64,000 bases of DNA, from assembly GCF_900103225.1 (NCBI RefSeq), contig NZ_FNJH01000007.1, positions 1 to 64,000 on the forward strand. The letters run 5' to 3'. Of the stretch, positions 18,341 through 27,137 are shown piece by piece. Origin of the DNA: Pseudomonas congelans (GTDB lineage: Bacteria > Pseudomonadota > Gammaproteobacteria > Pseudomonadales > Pseudomonadaceae). Within the stretch, counting starts at the first letter, position 1, and the number at the start of each line of letters is the position of its first letter. The notes under the pieces were generated by a model, which searched no databases, was not told the origin of the DNA, and worked only from the letters and a program-made list of their open reading frames with translations. The translations under genes were made by a program, and so were the position numbers.

Positions 18341-20338
18341 ATGCCAAGCCGTCGTGAGCGTGCCAACGCTATTCGTGCCCTCAGCATGGATGCCGTGCAA
18401 AAAGCCAACAGCGGCCATCCGGGTGCCCCCATGGGCATGGCGGATATCGCCGAGGTTCTTTGGCGCGATTATCTGAAACACAACCCGGCAAACCCTTCGT
18501 TCGCCGACCGTGACCGTTTCATCATGTCCAACGGCCACGGCTCGATGCTGGTCTATTCGTTGCTGCACCTGACCGGCTACGACCTGTCCATCGACGACCT
18601 GAAGAACTTCCGTCAATTGCACAGCCGTACACCGGGTCACCCTGAATACGGTTACACGCCTGGCGTCGAGACCACCACCGGTCCGCTGGGTCAGGGCTTT
18701 GCCAACGCCGTCGGTTTCGCTGCTGCCGAGAAGACGCTCGCCGCGCAGTTCAACCGTCCAGGCCATTCCATCGTCGATCACCATACCTACGTATTTATGG
18801 GTGATGGCTGCATGATGGAAGGTATTTCCCACGAGGCGGCCTCGCTGGCCGGTACGTTGCAGCTGAACAAGCTGATCGCGTTCTACGATGACAACGGCAT
18901 CTCCATCGATGGCGAAGTGGAAGGCTGGTTTACCGACGATACGCCGAAGCGTTTCGAGTCCTACGGCTGGTTGGTGATCCGCAATGTCGACGGTCATGAC
19001 CCTGAAGAAATCAAGACGGCTATCGAGACCGCTCGCAAGAGCGATCAGCCGACGCTGATCTGCTGCAAGACCACCATCGGCTTCGGTTCGCCGAACAAGC
19101 AGGGCAAGGAGGAGTCCCACGGTGCGCCGCTGGGTGCTGACGAAATCGCCCTGACCCGTGCTGCGCTGAACTGGAACCACGGTCCTTTCGAAATTCCCGC
19201 TGATATCTATGCCGAGTGGAACGCGAAGGAAAAAGGCCTGGCTGCCGAAGCCGAGTGGGACCAGCGCTTTGCTGCCTACTCCGCCGCTTTCCCGGAGCTG
19301 GCCAATGACTTCATTCGTCGCATGAGCGGGCAACTGCCTGCTGATTTCGCCGAGAAATCAGCGGCTTATGTCGCCGAAGTCAACGCCAAGGGCGAAACCA
19401 TCGCCAGCCGCAAGGCCAGCCAGAACGCGCTGGGTGCATTGGGCCCGTTGCTGCCTGAAATTCTGGGTGGTTCGGCTGACCTTGCCGGGTCCAACCTGAC
19501 CATCTGGAAAGGCTGCAAGAGCATCACCGGCGAAGACCCTAACGGCAACTACCTGCATTACGGTGTTCGCGAGTTCGGCATGGGCGCCATGATGAATGGC
19601 ATCGCCCTGCACGGCGGTTTCGTGCCTTACGGCGCAACCTTTCTGATCTTCATGGAATACGCTCGCAATGCGGTGCGTATGGCCTCGTTGATGAAGAAGC
19701 GCGTGATCTACGTATTCACCCACGACTCCATCGGTCTGGGCGAAGACGGCCCGACTCACCAGCCTATCGAGCAGTTGACCAGCCTGCGTACCACGCCAAA
19801 CCTGGATACCTGGCGTCCTGCAGATGCGGTGGAGTCGGCCGTGGCCTGGAAACACGCTATCGAGCGTGATGATGGTCCGTCGGCACTGATCTTCTCCCGT
19901 CAGAACCTGACTCATCAGGCGCGTGACGAGAAGCAACTGTCCTACATCGCGCGTGGCGGCTACGTACTGCGTGATTGCGCGGCCGAGCCTGAGCTGATCC
20001 TGATCGCGACCGGTTCGGAAGTCGGTCTGGCTGTGCAAGCATACGACAAGCTGACCGAGCAGGGCCGCAACGTGCGCGTGGTGTCCATGCCATGCACCAG
20101 CATCTTTGAAGCTCAGGATGCTGCGTACAAGCAGGCGGTGCTGCCGTTGCAAGTCAGTGCGCGTATTGCCATCGAAGCGGCTCACGCCGACTACTGGTAC
20201 AAATACGTCGGCCTGGAAGGGCGCGTGATCGGCATGACCACCTTCGGCGAGTCGGCCCCTGCGCCGGCGCTGTTCGAAGAGTTCGGGTTCACGCTGGAAA
20301 ACGTCCTGAGCACTGCTGAAGAGCTGCTGGAAGACTGA
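18341..20338 (+). CDS. tktA: transketolase
   Basis: 665-residue thiamine-diphosphate enzyme that transfers two-carbon units in the pentose phosphate pathway and supplies erythrose-4-phosphate. Features seen: N-terminal H26 in KANSGHPGAPMG, the ThDP motif GDGCMMEGISHEA (154-166), the FYDDNGISIDG loop, and the central THDSIGLGEDGPTHQPIEQ segment. I chose the ATG at 18341 (protein MPSRRERANAIRAL) because CAGGAGA precedes it by about 6 bp and it matches family length; upstream in-frame ATGs lie in non-conserved sequence. It leads the tkt-epd-pgk-fba cluster. Confidence 0.96.
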   Translation: MPSRRERANAIRALSMDAVQKANSGHPGAPMGMADIAEVLWRDYLKHNPANPSFADRDRFIMSNGHGSMLVYSLLHLTGYDLSIDDLKNFRQLHSRTPGHPEYGYTPGVETTTGPLGQGFANAVGFAAAEKTLAAQFNRPGHSIVDHHTYVFMGDGCMMEGISHEAASLAGTLQLNKLIAFYDDNGISIDGEVEGWFTDDTPKRFESYGWLVIRNVDGHDPEEIKTAIETARKSDQPTLICCKTTIGFGSPNKQGKEESHGAPLGADEIALTRAALNWNHGPFEIPADIYAEWNAKEKGLAAEAEWDQRFAAYSAAFPELANDFIRRMSGQLPADFAEKSAAYVAEVNAKGETIASRKASQNALGALGPLLPEILGGSADLAGSNLTIWKGCKSITGEDPNGNYLHYGVREFGMGAMMNGIALHGGFVPYGATFLIFMEYARNAVRMASLMKKRVIYVFTHDSIGLGEDGPTHQPIEQLTSLRTTPNLDTWRPADAVESAVAWKHAIERDDGPSALIFSRQNLTHQARDEKQLSYIARGGYVLRDCAAEPELILIATGSEVGLAVQAYDKLTEQGRNVRVVSMPCTSIFEAQDAAYKQAVLPLQVSARIAIEAAHADYWYKYVGLEGRVIGMTTFGESAPAPALFEEFGFTLENVLSTAEELLED

Positions 20339-20364
20339 TCAGCTTAATGGTTGGTAGTTGATTT

Positions 20365-20408
20365 TGTGGGAGCGACCGGGGCGGCGATCCGCCTTGCTCG
20401 CTCCCACA
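20365..20408. repeat. REP-like inverted repeat between tkt and epd
   Basis: TGTGGGAGCGA (20365-20375) pairs with TCGCTCCCACA (20398-20408). This is the GTGGGAGCGA core typical of Pseudomonas REP sequences. A short T-run follows at about 20411, so it may also attenuate transcription between tkt and epd. Confidence 0.7.
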
Positions 20409-20454
20409 GGTTTTATCGTTTACGCAATCAGATCCATCCCCTGGCGAAAATTTC

Positions 20455-21498
20455 ATGCCCCAGCCCCGCCCTTACAAAGTTGCTCTGAACGGCTACGGCC
20501 GTATTGGTCGTTGCGTCGTTCGCGCACTGTGCGAGCGGGGGGCCAAGGCCGGGTTTGAAGTGGTTGCCATCAATGATCTGGCCGACATGGCCAGTCTCGA
20601 ATACCTCACGCGCTTTGACTCCACACACGGCCGGTTCCCCGGCGAAGTGCGGGTCGAAGGGCAATACCTGCACATCAATGACCACCGGATCAAGGTGCTG
20701 CGCAGTGCCACGCCGGAAGGCATCGACTGGGCCGGTCTGGAAGTCGATCTGGTGCTTGAGTGCTCCGGTGTCTACAACACTCGCGAAGACGGCCAGCGCT
20801 TTCTGGACGCCGGTGCGCCGCGGGTCCTGTTTTCCCAGCCGATGGCCAGTGAGCGCGATGTCGATGCCACCGTGGTGTTCGGCATCAACCAGCACAAGCT
20901 GACCGGCCGCGAATTGCTGGTCTCCGCCGCGTCGTGTACCACCAACTGCAGTGTGCCGCTGCTGCGCTTGCTGGATCAGGCCATCGGCCTGGAATACATG
21001 ACCATTACCACCATCCACTCGGCGATGAATGATCAACCGGTGATCGACGCTTATCACCACGAGGATCTGCGCCGTACCCGCTCGGCGTTCCAGTCGATCA
21101 TTCCGGTGTCCACCGGTCTGGCGCGAGGAATCGAACGGCTGCTTCCGGAACTTGCCGGCCGAATTCAGGCCAAAGCTGTTCGCGTGCCGACCGTGAATGT
21201 GTCGTGTCTGGACATTACGTTGCAGATGTCGAGAGACACCGATGCCGTGGAGATCAACCGTATCCTGCGTGAGGCCGCCACCAGCGGCCCGCTCAAGGGG
21301 CTGCTGGCCTACACTGAATTGCCGCACGCCAGTTGCGATTTCAACCATGACCCGCATTCGGCCATTGTCGATGCGAGTCAGACCCGCGTTTCCGGACCCC
21401 GGCTGGTCAATCTGCTGGCCTGGTTCGACAACGAGTGGGGCTTTGCCAATCGAATGCTCGACGTCGCCGATCACTTTCTGCGCGTCGCTGACCAATAA
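20455..21498 (+). CDS. epd: D-erythrose-4-phosphate dehydrogenase
   Basis: 347-residue GAPDH-family enzyme that oxidises erythrose-4-phosphate to erythronate-4-phosphate for pyridoxal phosphate synthesis. The NAD-binding GYGRIGR is at about 13-19, the catalytic Cys at 161 (SAASCTTNC), and WFDNEWGFANRM is near the C-terminus. The assignment as Epd rather than GapA rests on the epd-pgk-fba order downstream of tkt, as in other gammaproteobacteria, and on residue patterns around TRFDSTHGRF. The start at 20455 has GCGAAA and no strong Shine-Dalgarno sequence. Confidence 0.9.
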   Translation: MPQPRPYKVALNGYGRIGRCVVRALCERGAKAGFEVVAINDLADMASLEYLTRFDSTHGRFPGEVRVEGQYLHINDHRIKVLRSATPEGIDWAGLEVDLVLECSGVYNTREDGQRFLDAGAPRVLFSQPMASERDVDATVVFGINQHKLTGRELLVSAASCTTNCSVPLLRLLDQAIGLEYMTITTIHSAMNDQPVIDAYHHEDLRRTRSAFQSIIPVSTGLARGIERLLPELAGRIQAKAVRVPTVNVSCLDITLQMSRDTDAVEINRILREAATSGPLKGLLAYTELPHASCDFNHDPHSAIVDASQTRVSGPRLVNLLAWFDNEWGFANRMLDVADHFLRVADQ

Positions 21499-21520
21499 CA
21501 GTAAAAAAACAGGAATGCTC

Positions 21521-22684
21521 ATGACCGTCTTGAAGATGACCGACCTCGATCTGCAAGGTAAACGTGTACTGATCCGCGAAGACCTCAACGTTCCGGTAAA
21601 GGACGGCGTGGTCAGCAGTGATGCACGTATCCTTGCCTCGCTGCCGACCATCAGGCTGGCGTTGGAAAAGGGCGCGGCCGTCATGGTCTGCTCGCACCTT
21701 GGCCGCCCGACAGAGGGTGAGTTTTCTGCCGAGAACAGCCTCAAGCCGGTTGCCGACTACCTGAGCAAGGCGCTGGGTCGTGACGTTCCGCTGGTTGCCG
21801 ATTACCTGGAAGGCGTTGACGTGAAGGCGGGTGATGTCGTCCTGTTCGAGAACGTTCGCTTCAACAAGGGCGAGAAAAAGAACGCCGACGAGCTGGCACA
21901 GAAATATGCAGCGCTGTGCGACGTGTTCGTGATGGATGCCTTTGGCACCGCTCACCGTGCCGAGGGCTCCACTCACGGCGTAGCCAAATTCGCCAAGGTG
22001 GCCGCAGCAGGTCCGTTGCTGGCTGCCGAGCTCGAAGCACTGGGCAAGGCCCTGGGCGCCCCGGCTCAGCCGATGACTGCCATTGTTGCCGGCTCCAAGG
22101 TCTCCACCAAGCTGGACGTACTCAACAGCCTGAGCGGCATCTGCAATCAGTTGATCGTCGGCGGCGGCATTGCCAACACCTTCCTGGCTGCAGCCGGTCA
22201 CAAGGTCGGCAAATCGCTGTACGAACCTGATCTGCTCGACACCGCGCGCGCCATCGCCGCCAAGGTCAGCGTGCCATTGCCGACGGACGTGGTGGTTGCC
22301 AAGGAGTTCGCCGAGAGCGCTGCCGCCACCGTCAAGCTGATCGCTGACGTCGCCGATGACGACATGATTCTCGATATTGGCCCGCAAACTGCTGCGCATT
22401 TCGCCGAATTATTGAAATCTTCCGGGACTATCCTGTGGAACGGTCCGGTCGGCGTGTTTGAGTTCGATCAGTTCGGTGAAGGCACCAAAACGCTGGCCAA
22501 GGCCATCGCTGAAAGCCATGCGTTCTCCATCGCGGGCGGTGGTGACACGCTGGCGGCCATCGACAAGTATGGTGTTGCGCAACAGATTTCCTACATTTCG
22601 ACCGGTGGCGGTGCGTTCCTCGAGTTCGTGGAAGGCAAGGTTCTGCCAGCGGTGGAAGTGCTCGAACAACGCGCCAAGGCTTGA
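21521..22684 (+). CDS. pgk: phosphoglycerate kinase
   Basis: 387-residue glycolytic enzyme interconverting 1,3-bisphosphoglycerate and 3-phosphoglycerate with ADP/ATP. Seen: the N-terminal substrate motif RVLIREDLNVPVKDG, SHLGRPTEG, and the C-terminal nucleotide loops (WNGPVGVFEFDQFGEGT, AGGGDTLAAI). I set the start at 21521 (MTVLKMTDLDL) because AGGA sits 6 bp before it; the ATG at 21515 overlaps this ribosome site. It is 22 bp after epd and belongs to the same operon. Confidence 0.96.
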   Translation: MTVLKMTDLDLQGKRVLIREDLNVPVKDGVVSSDARILASLPTIRLALEKGAAVMVCSHLGRPTEGEFSAENSLKPVADYLSKALGRDVPLVADYLEGVDVKAGDVVLFENVRFNKGEKKNADELAQKYAALCDVFVMDAFGTAHRAEGSTHGVAKFAKVAAAGPLLAAELEALGKALGAPAQPMTAIVAGSKVSTKLDVLNSLSGICNQLIVGGGIANTFLAAAGHKVGKSLYEPDLLDTARAIAAKVSVPLPTDVVVAKEFAESAAATVKLIADVADDDMILDIGPQTAAHFAELLKSSGTILWNGPVGVFEFDQFGEGTKTLAKAIAESHAFSIAGGGDTLAAIDKYGVAQQISYISTGGGAFLEFVEGKVLPAVEVLEQRAKA

Positions 22685-22711
22685 GTGAAAGCCTTGGACA
22701 AGGAGTGGTCA

Positions 22712-22942
22712 ATGGTCAGGGCGTTACCGTGGTTTCTCATCGCAGGTTTGCTGGCCGGTTGCGCAGGCAAGCCTGCGGCTGAAGAGGTGGAGAGCGACTC
22801 CCCGACCCAACCGCTCCAGTTAAGCTGCTATCAGGCGGGCTGGCAGGCAGAGACGGTGCCGGTGATCTACAAGCGCGGCGGTCCGGAGGTGTGGGATCGT
22901 TACGAATTCATGCCACGGACAGGCAATGTAGGGTGTCTGTGA
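22712..22942 (+). CDS. small lipoprotein of unknown function
   Basis: 76-residue predicted lipoprotein. The signal peptide ends in lipobox LLAGC (Cys about 17), and the mature part is 60 residues with two further Cys (LSCYQAGW and the terminal GCL). AGGAG at 22701-22705 supports the ATG at 22712. It sits 27 bp after pgk in the pgk-fba interval, followed by two more small lipoprotein genes. I recognise no family with confidence; the compact two-Cys shape recalls lysozyme-inhibitor-like envelope proteins. Confidence 0.75.
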   Translation: MVRALPWFLIAGLLAGCAGKPAAEEVESDSPTQPLQLSCYQAGWQAETVPVIYKRGGPEVWDRYEFMPRTGNVGCL

Positions 22943-23026
22943 GCCAGGTCGGAAACCCGTTGGCAACATTGACGGGCTTCAGCGGTCTTTAAAGGGTGGA
23001 TATTTTTCCGGGAAAGGAGTTTCGCC

Positions 23027-23224
23027 ATGAAGATCGCTGCCCTGGCTCTGATGAGCTGCATTGTACTGGCTGGTTGTACCGGTTCTGGCTCGCGTGCCAA
23101 GACCTGTCAGATATTCAGCCCGGCCGACGTGAATGTGCCGACGACTGAAAACAGTCAACGGGTCGAGGCACATGTCACCGGTGAGCCGGCCGATGACCGA
23201 AAACAGGAACAGAACTGCCCCTGA
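23027..23224 (+). CDS. small lipoprotein of unknown function
   Basis: 65-residue predicted lipoprotein. Lipobox VLAGC places the lipidated Cys near residue 17. The mature chain is polar, with two Cys (KTCQIF and the C-terminal QNCP). A strong GGAAAGGAG element precedes the ATG. It is the middle member of three consecutive lipoprotein genes between pgk and fba. No family recognised. Confidence 0.75.
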   Translation: MKIAALALMSCIVLAGCTGSGSRAKTCQIFSPADVNVPTTENSQRVEAHVTGEPADDRKQEQNCP

Positions 23225-23276
23225 CAGTTGAAACGAACGGCACATGCCGCGTTTCGCAGGGCAGCCAGGAGACGTA

Positions 23277-23603
23277 ATGAAAGGCGTGATTGCCCTCGGG
23301 GTTTTGGCAGTGCTTGGCGGTTGTTCGAGCATGGGTTCATCGCAGCAGAATGACCCCTGGACTCGCTGGGTATGCGACAGCAAGGCAGAGGTTAACTGGC
23401 GCTACATCGACTCGGCCAAAAAGGAAGTCGATGTTCGTCTGAATCAGAGCGATCAGGTGTTCAGGCTCAAGGCTGAACCCGGCGCTGCCAGCGGTACGTT
23501 GTACAGCAACAATGTGTTGGCATTCGTCAATAAGGGTAGCGAGGGCCTGATCTACTGGGACGCTACCAACGATCTGATCGGTCGCGGCTGCAAGGCCAGA
23601 TAA
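23277..23603 (+). CDS. MliC-like lysozyme-inhibitor lipoprotein
   Basis: 108 residues. Lipobox LGGC (Cys about 16), then an MliC-type domain: WVCDSKAEVNWRYIDSAKK, strands through VRLNQSDQVFRLK, and the C-terminal GLIYWDATNDLIGRGC, giving two Cys that could form the usual disulfide. MliC proteins sit in the periplasm and block c-type lysozyme. AGGAG at 23267-23271 supports the start. The divergence of the inhibitory loop means function is probable, not certain. Position between pgk and fba suggests co-transcription. Confidence 0.78.
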   Translation: MKGVIALGVLAVLGGCSSMGSSQQNDPWTRWVCDSKAEVNWRYIDSAKKEVDVRLNQSDQVFRLKAEPGAASGTLYSNNVLAFVNKGSEGLIYWDATNDLIGRGCKAR

Positions 23604-23716
23604 GTCGGATCTCGGGCACACACGCGCAGCCTAGCGGCTGAGCTTATAACTTGAATGGCAGCCGCCACTACGGCAGGCTTGCTCGACTAACGACCCTACC
23701 GGGAGAGAAACAGACA

Positions 23717-24781
23717 ATGGCACTTATCAGCATGCGCCAGATGTTGGACCACGCGGCCGAATTCGGCTACGGCGTTCCAGCCTTCAACGTAAATAACCTG
23801 GAACAGATGCGCGCCATTATGGAAGCGGCCGACAAGACCGACTCCCCGGTGATCGTTCAGGCCTCTGCCGGTGCCCGCAAATACGCCGGTGCGCCGTTTC
23901 TGCGTCACTTGATCCTTGCAGCGATTGAAGAGTTTCCACATATCCCGGTGGTCATGCACCAGGACCACGGCACCAGCCCTGATATCTGCCAGCGCTCGAT
24001 CCAGCTGGGCTTCAGCTCGGTCATGATGGACGGCTCGCTGCGTGAAGACGGCAAGTCCCCAGCCGATTACGACTACAACGTCGACGTTACCCGTCGTGTT
24101 GTGTCCTTCGCTCACGCCTGTGGCGTTTCCGTGGAAGGCGAGCTGGGCGTGCTGGGTTCGCTGGAAACCGGCATGGCCGGTGAAGAAGACGGCGTGGGTG
24201 CGGAAGGCGTTCTGGATCACAGCCAGATGCTGACCGACCCGGAAGAAGCCGCTGACTTCGTCAAGCGCACTCAGGTCGATGCCCTGGCCATCGCCATCGG
24301 CACCAGCCACGGCGCTTACAAGTTCACCAAGCCGCCTACCGGCGACATCCTGGCGATCGAGCGTATCAAAGAGATCCACAAGCGCATCCCGAACACTCAC
24401 CTGGTGATGCACGGCTCTTCGTCCGTTCCACAGGAGTGGCTGAAGATCATCAACGAGTTCGGCGGCGACATCAAAGAAACCTACGGCGTGCCGGTCGAAG
24501 AAATCGTTGAAGGCATCAAGCACGGCGTGCGCAAGGTCAACATCGACACCGACCTGCGCCTGGCTTCGACCGGTGCCATCCGCGAATTCATGGCGAAAAA
24601 CCCGAGCGAGTTCGACCCGCGCAAATACCTGGCCAAGACTGTCGTGGCCATGCGCGACGTATGTATCGCCCGTTATGAAGCGTTCGGCACCGCTGGCAAC
24701 GCCTCGAAGATCAAACCGATCTCCCTGGACGCCATGTTCGAACGCTACGCGCGTGGCGAACTGGATGCCAAGGTCAACTGA
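23717..24781 (+). CDS. fba: class II fructose-1,6-bisphosphate aldolase
   Basis: 354-residue zinc-dependent aldolase cleaving fructose bisphosphate to two triose phosphates, used in gluconeogenesis in pseudomonads. Seen: VVMHQDHGTS with catalytic Asp/metal His at 83/84, the GELGVLGSLETG acidic loop, AIGTSHGAYK, VMHGSSSVPQEW and KVNIDTDLRLA. The start at 23717 follows GGGAGAGA. A clear intrinsic terminator closes the tkt-epd-pgk-fba cluster. Length matches the Calvin-type class IIB branch. Confidence 0.97.
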   Translation: MALISMRQMLDHAAEFGYGVPAFNVNNLEQMRAIMEAADKTDSPVIVQASAGARKYAGAPFLRHLILAAIEEFPHIPVVMHQDHGTSPDICQRSIQLGFSSVMMDGSLREDGKSPADYDYNVDVTRRVVSFAHACGVSVEGELGVLGSLETGMAGEEDGVGAEGVLDHSQMLTDPEEAADFVKRTQVDALAIAIGTSHGAYKFTKPPTGDILAIERIKEIHKRIPNTHLVMHGSSSVPQEWLKIINEFGGDIKETYGVPVEEIVEGIKHGVRKVNIDTDLRLASTGAIREFMAKNPSEFDPRKYLAKTVVAMRDVCIARYEAFGTAGNASKIKPISLDAMFERYARGELDAKVN

Positions 24782-24800
24782 GTTGACTGAGCATTGAAGA

Positions 24801-24826
24801 AACCCGCAGAAATGCGGGTTTTTTTA
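24801..24826 (+). terminator. intrinsic terminator of fba
   Basis: AACCCGCA, loop GAAA, TGCGGGTT, then a run of T. It begins 20 bp after the fba stop. Confidence 0.93.
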
Positions 24827-24879
24827 TGTCTGGTCAAAAGTGTTTGTGTGGCAGATGAATGTGACGCTGAGCGCTGGGG

Positions 24880-24962
24880 CGTGCGGAACGACAATCCCAA
24901 TTATCGTGCGACGCTCTGCGTCGCATGCCGTTCTGGACGCTCTGCGTCCGCTCTTGAAGCGC
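24880..24962. repeat. fragment of the mosaic intergenic repeat
   Basis: Contains GTGCGGAACGACAATC, ATCGTGCGACGCTCTGCGTC and GGACGCTCTGCGTCC, words shared with the large repeats at 15269, 37371, 49860 and 58190. It lies between the convergent fba and DUF3010 genes. Confidence 0.65.
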
Positions 24963-25382
24963 TTAGACGCTCTTCATCAGCCCCGCACACGCCGCCTTGT
25001 ATGCTTCGTGCTGGTACTTGTTCAGGGTGTCGGGCAGGGCGAAGGTGTGCTTCTTGTTCTGCGCGTTGATGGTTTGCGGCGAGATCAGTACCACGTTGCA
25101 ATCGGACATCAGTTGAAAGATGGTTTCGATCTTGAAGGTGGTCGGGCCGCCAGCGAATTCGCCTTTCTTGCTGCGTTTCTTGATGGCGATATGGCTGACG
25201 CCGTTTTCGCGCACGAAGCCGGCGAGTTGCGTAGCGAAAGCCTTGACGTTGGCAGGCTCTTCATCGTCCTCCAGCGCAATCTTTTTCGTGGCCAGCGGCA
25301 GGTGGGCAAGGCCGCTGCTCTGCCGTGTGGCGAGGGCGAAGATGGCTTCGCTTCCTTTGATTTCTACACCGCAAATAATCAT
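24963..25382 (-). CDS. DUF3010 family protein
   Basis: 139-residue soluble protein matching DUF3010. The N-terminus MIICGVEIKGSEAIFALA and the central VSHIAIKKRSKKGEFAGG resemble the beta-strand/acidic arrangement of RNase H-like folds (Glu7 near the start of strand one), but no function is established. It stands alone, convergent to fba and downstream of the LprI-like gene on the same strand (55-bp gap). Confidence 0.8.
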   Translation of the reverse strand: MIICGVEIKGSEAIFALATRQSSGLAHLPLATKKIALEDDEEPANVKAFATQLAGFVRENGVSHIAIKKRSKKGEFAGGPTTFKIETIFQLMSDCNVVLISPQTINAQNKKHTFALPDTLNKYQHEAYKAACAGLMKSV

Positions 25383-25437
25383 GAGAAAACCTGATGAGCT
25401 CGTTCATATAAAGAGGCAGGTTATCTCATCGTAGACG

Positions 25438-25848
25438 TTATTCCTGAGCTATCGACTCCAGATACTCCGAGCGCTCGTCACTCATGCGCGCAATGCAGTC
25501 GTTTTCACTGATGGTGAAGGCCTTGCTGCCTGCTGCAGAAGGGAAGACTTCAACCGCGCAGTCGGCGTCACGCAGTTTCTCCCAGGCTTGCTGGGCGGTC
25601 TTGAGTTTGCTGGTAAAGTCATTGAACTGGGTCTTGTTGGCGACGAACTGGGACTGAACGCGCTTGAGCAGGTTGTCGAAGTTCTCCTTGAGCAGCTGTT
25701 CGGCAGTGGTGCGGCTGTAAGTCGAGCATTCCAGGGTCTGCTTGTCGTCCTCGACACCGTCGCAGGGTGACGCGTCCGGGTTCTGAGCGGCATGTACCGC
25801 TGTCACAGCCGTTGTCATAAGGGCCAGGGTCAGCAAAAACGTTTTCAT
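25438..25848 (-). CDS. LprI-like (DUF1311) periplasmic protein
   Basis: 136-residue exported protein. A signal peptide ends at about residue 20 (TAVHAAQ). The mature helical domain has four Cys (SPCDG, LECST, DADCAV, NDCIAR), the pattern of the lysozyme inhibitor LprI/DUF1311 family. I chose the ATG at 25848 because it gives a clean signal peptide and GGAG lies upstream; two earlier in-frame starts exist. Inhibition of lysozyme is a family inference only. Confidence 0.8.
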   Translation of the reverse strand: MKTFLLTLALMTTAVTAVHAAQNPDASPCDGVEDDKQTLECSTYSRTTAEQLLKENFDNLLKRVQSQFVANKTQFNDFTSKLKTAQQAWEKLRDADCAVEVFPSAAGSKAFTISENDCIARMSDERSEYLESIAQE

Positions 25849-26076
25849 CGAGTCGCTCCGATCCATTGATAGGCTCGATTCTGTCTCAAGCGCGAGACAT
25901 TGAACAGGTTTACGACATCGCACGACGACCCGCCGTCCCCCTTTGTCGCATCTTGACGCTTTCGGCAAACCCCCTGTCGTTTTTGCACCCGGCTCCCCTG
26001 ACCCTCCGGCATATGCTGACCCCATTAGCGCCGACAGCCGATTCGGTGCACCGGAATCAAAAAAGGGGACAGCCTG
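25849..26076. promoter_or_regulatory. promoter region of the dgc operon
   Basis: 228-bp gap between divergent genes. It must contain the start of the dimethylglycine operon. Two TGTCG words (25944-25948 and 25975-25979) lie 31 bp apart; I do not claim them as GbdR sites. The ribosome site of the dipeptidase-like gene is AAGGGGAC. Confidence 0.45.
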
Positions 26077-27054
26077 ATGAGCCCAGCCGAATTACACGCC
26101 GACAGCATCGTTATTGACGGGCTGATCATCGCCAAGTGGAACCGCGAGCTGTTTGAGGACATGCGCAAGGGCGGCCTGACCATGGCCAACTGCACCGTGT
26201 CGGTGTGGGAGGGCTTTCAGGCGACCATCAACAGCATCTGCACCAGCCAGAAACTGATGCGTGAAAACAGCGACCTGGTCATGCCCGTGCATACCACTGC
26301 CGACATCCGCAAGGCCAAGGAACTGGGCAAGACCGGCATCCTGTTCGGCTTCCAGAACGCGCATGCCTATGAAGACCAGATCGGTTATGTCGAGATCTTC
26401 AAGAAGCTCGGCGTCGGCATCGTGCAGATGTGCTACAACACCCAGAATCTGGTGGGCACCGGCTGCTACGAGCGCGACGGCGGGCTGTCGGGTTTTGGTC
26501 GTGAGATCGTCGCTGAAATGAACCGTGTCGGGGTGATGTGCGACCTGTCCCACGTCGGCTCGAAAACCTCGGAAGAAGTCATTCTCGAGTCGAAAAAGCC
26601 GGTCTGCTATTCCCACTGCCTGCCGTCCGGCCTCAAGGAGCACCCGCGCAACAAGTCCGACGCCGAGCTGAAGTTCATCGCCGACCATGGCGGGTTTGTC
26701 GGTGTAACCATGTTCGCGCCGTTCCTGGCCAAGGGCATCGAGTCGACCATCGACGATTACGCCGAAGCCATCGAGTACGTAATGAACATCGTCGGCGAAG
26801 ACGCCATCGGCATTGGTACTGACTTCACCCAGGGCCACGGCCAGGAGTTTTTCGAGTACCTGACCCACGACAAGGGTTACGCCCGCCGTCTGACCAACTT
26901 CGGCAAGATCATCAACCCGCTGGGCATCCGCACCGTCGGGGAGTTTCCCAATCTGACTGAAACGCTGCTCAAGCGCGGTCACTCCGAACGCGTGGTGCGC
27001 AAGATCATGGGCGAGAACTGGGTCAACGTTCTGGCCGACGTCTGGGGCGAGTAA
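26077..27054 (+). CDS. M19 membrane-dipeptidase-like protein with altered metal site
   Basis: 325-residue TIM-barrel protein of the renal-dipeptidase (M19) family, first gene of the dimethylglycine operon (P. aeruginosa carries an equivalent at the same place). Conserved: DLSHVGSKT and YSHC, matching the two zinc-binding His, and GIGTDFTQG. Not conserved: the N-terminal HxD zinc ligands are replaced (IDGLIIAKW, 13-21), and the bridging Glu is Gln93 in GFQNAHAYED. Canonical dinuclear dipeptidase chemistry therefore looks unlikely; a single-metal hydrolase or a binding role is possible. No signal peptide. Substrate unknown; its place suggests betaine-derived compounds. Confidence 0.85.
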   Translation: MSPAELHADSIVIDGLIIAKWNRELFEDMRKGGLTMANCTVSVWEGFQATINSICTSQKLMRENSDLVMPVHTTADIRKAKELGKTGILFGFQNAHAYEDQIGYVEIFKKLGVGIVQMCYNTQNLVGTGCYERDGGLSGFGREIVAEMNRVGVMCDLSHVGSKTSEEVILESKKPVCYSHCLPSGLKEHPRNKSDAELKFIADHGGFVGVTMFAPFLAKGIESTIDDYAEAIEYVMNIVGEDAIGIGTDFTQGHGQEFFEYLTHDKGYARRLTNFGKIINPLGIRTVGEFPNLTETLLKRGHSERVVRKIMGENWVNVLADVWGE

Positions 27055-27137
27055 ACCGCCCGCCATACCTCATCGAATTGAACCCCACGGCCCTTCAGGC
27101 GGTGGGTGCAGCCCGAATCATCTGGAGTTTGACCGCC

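Noticed and set aside
25944..25979. Paired TGTCG words as GbdR sites (also 36035-36066)
   Set aside because: Spacing differs (31 bp versus 26 bp) and the word is too short to be significant in this GC-rich DNA.
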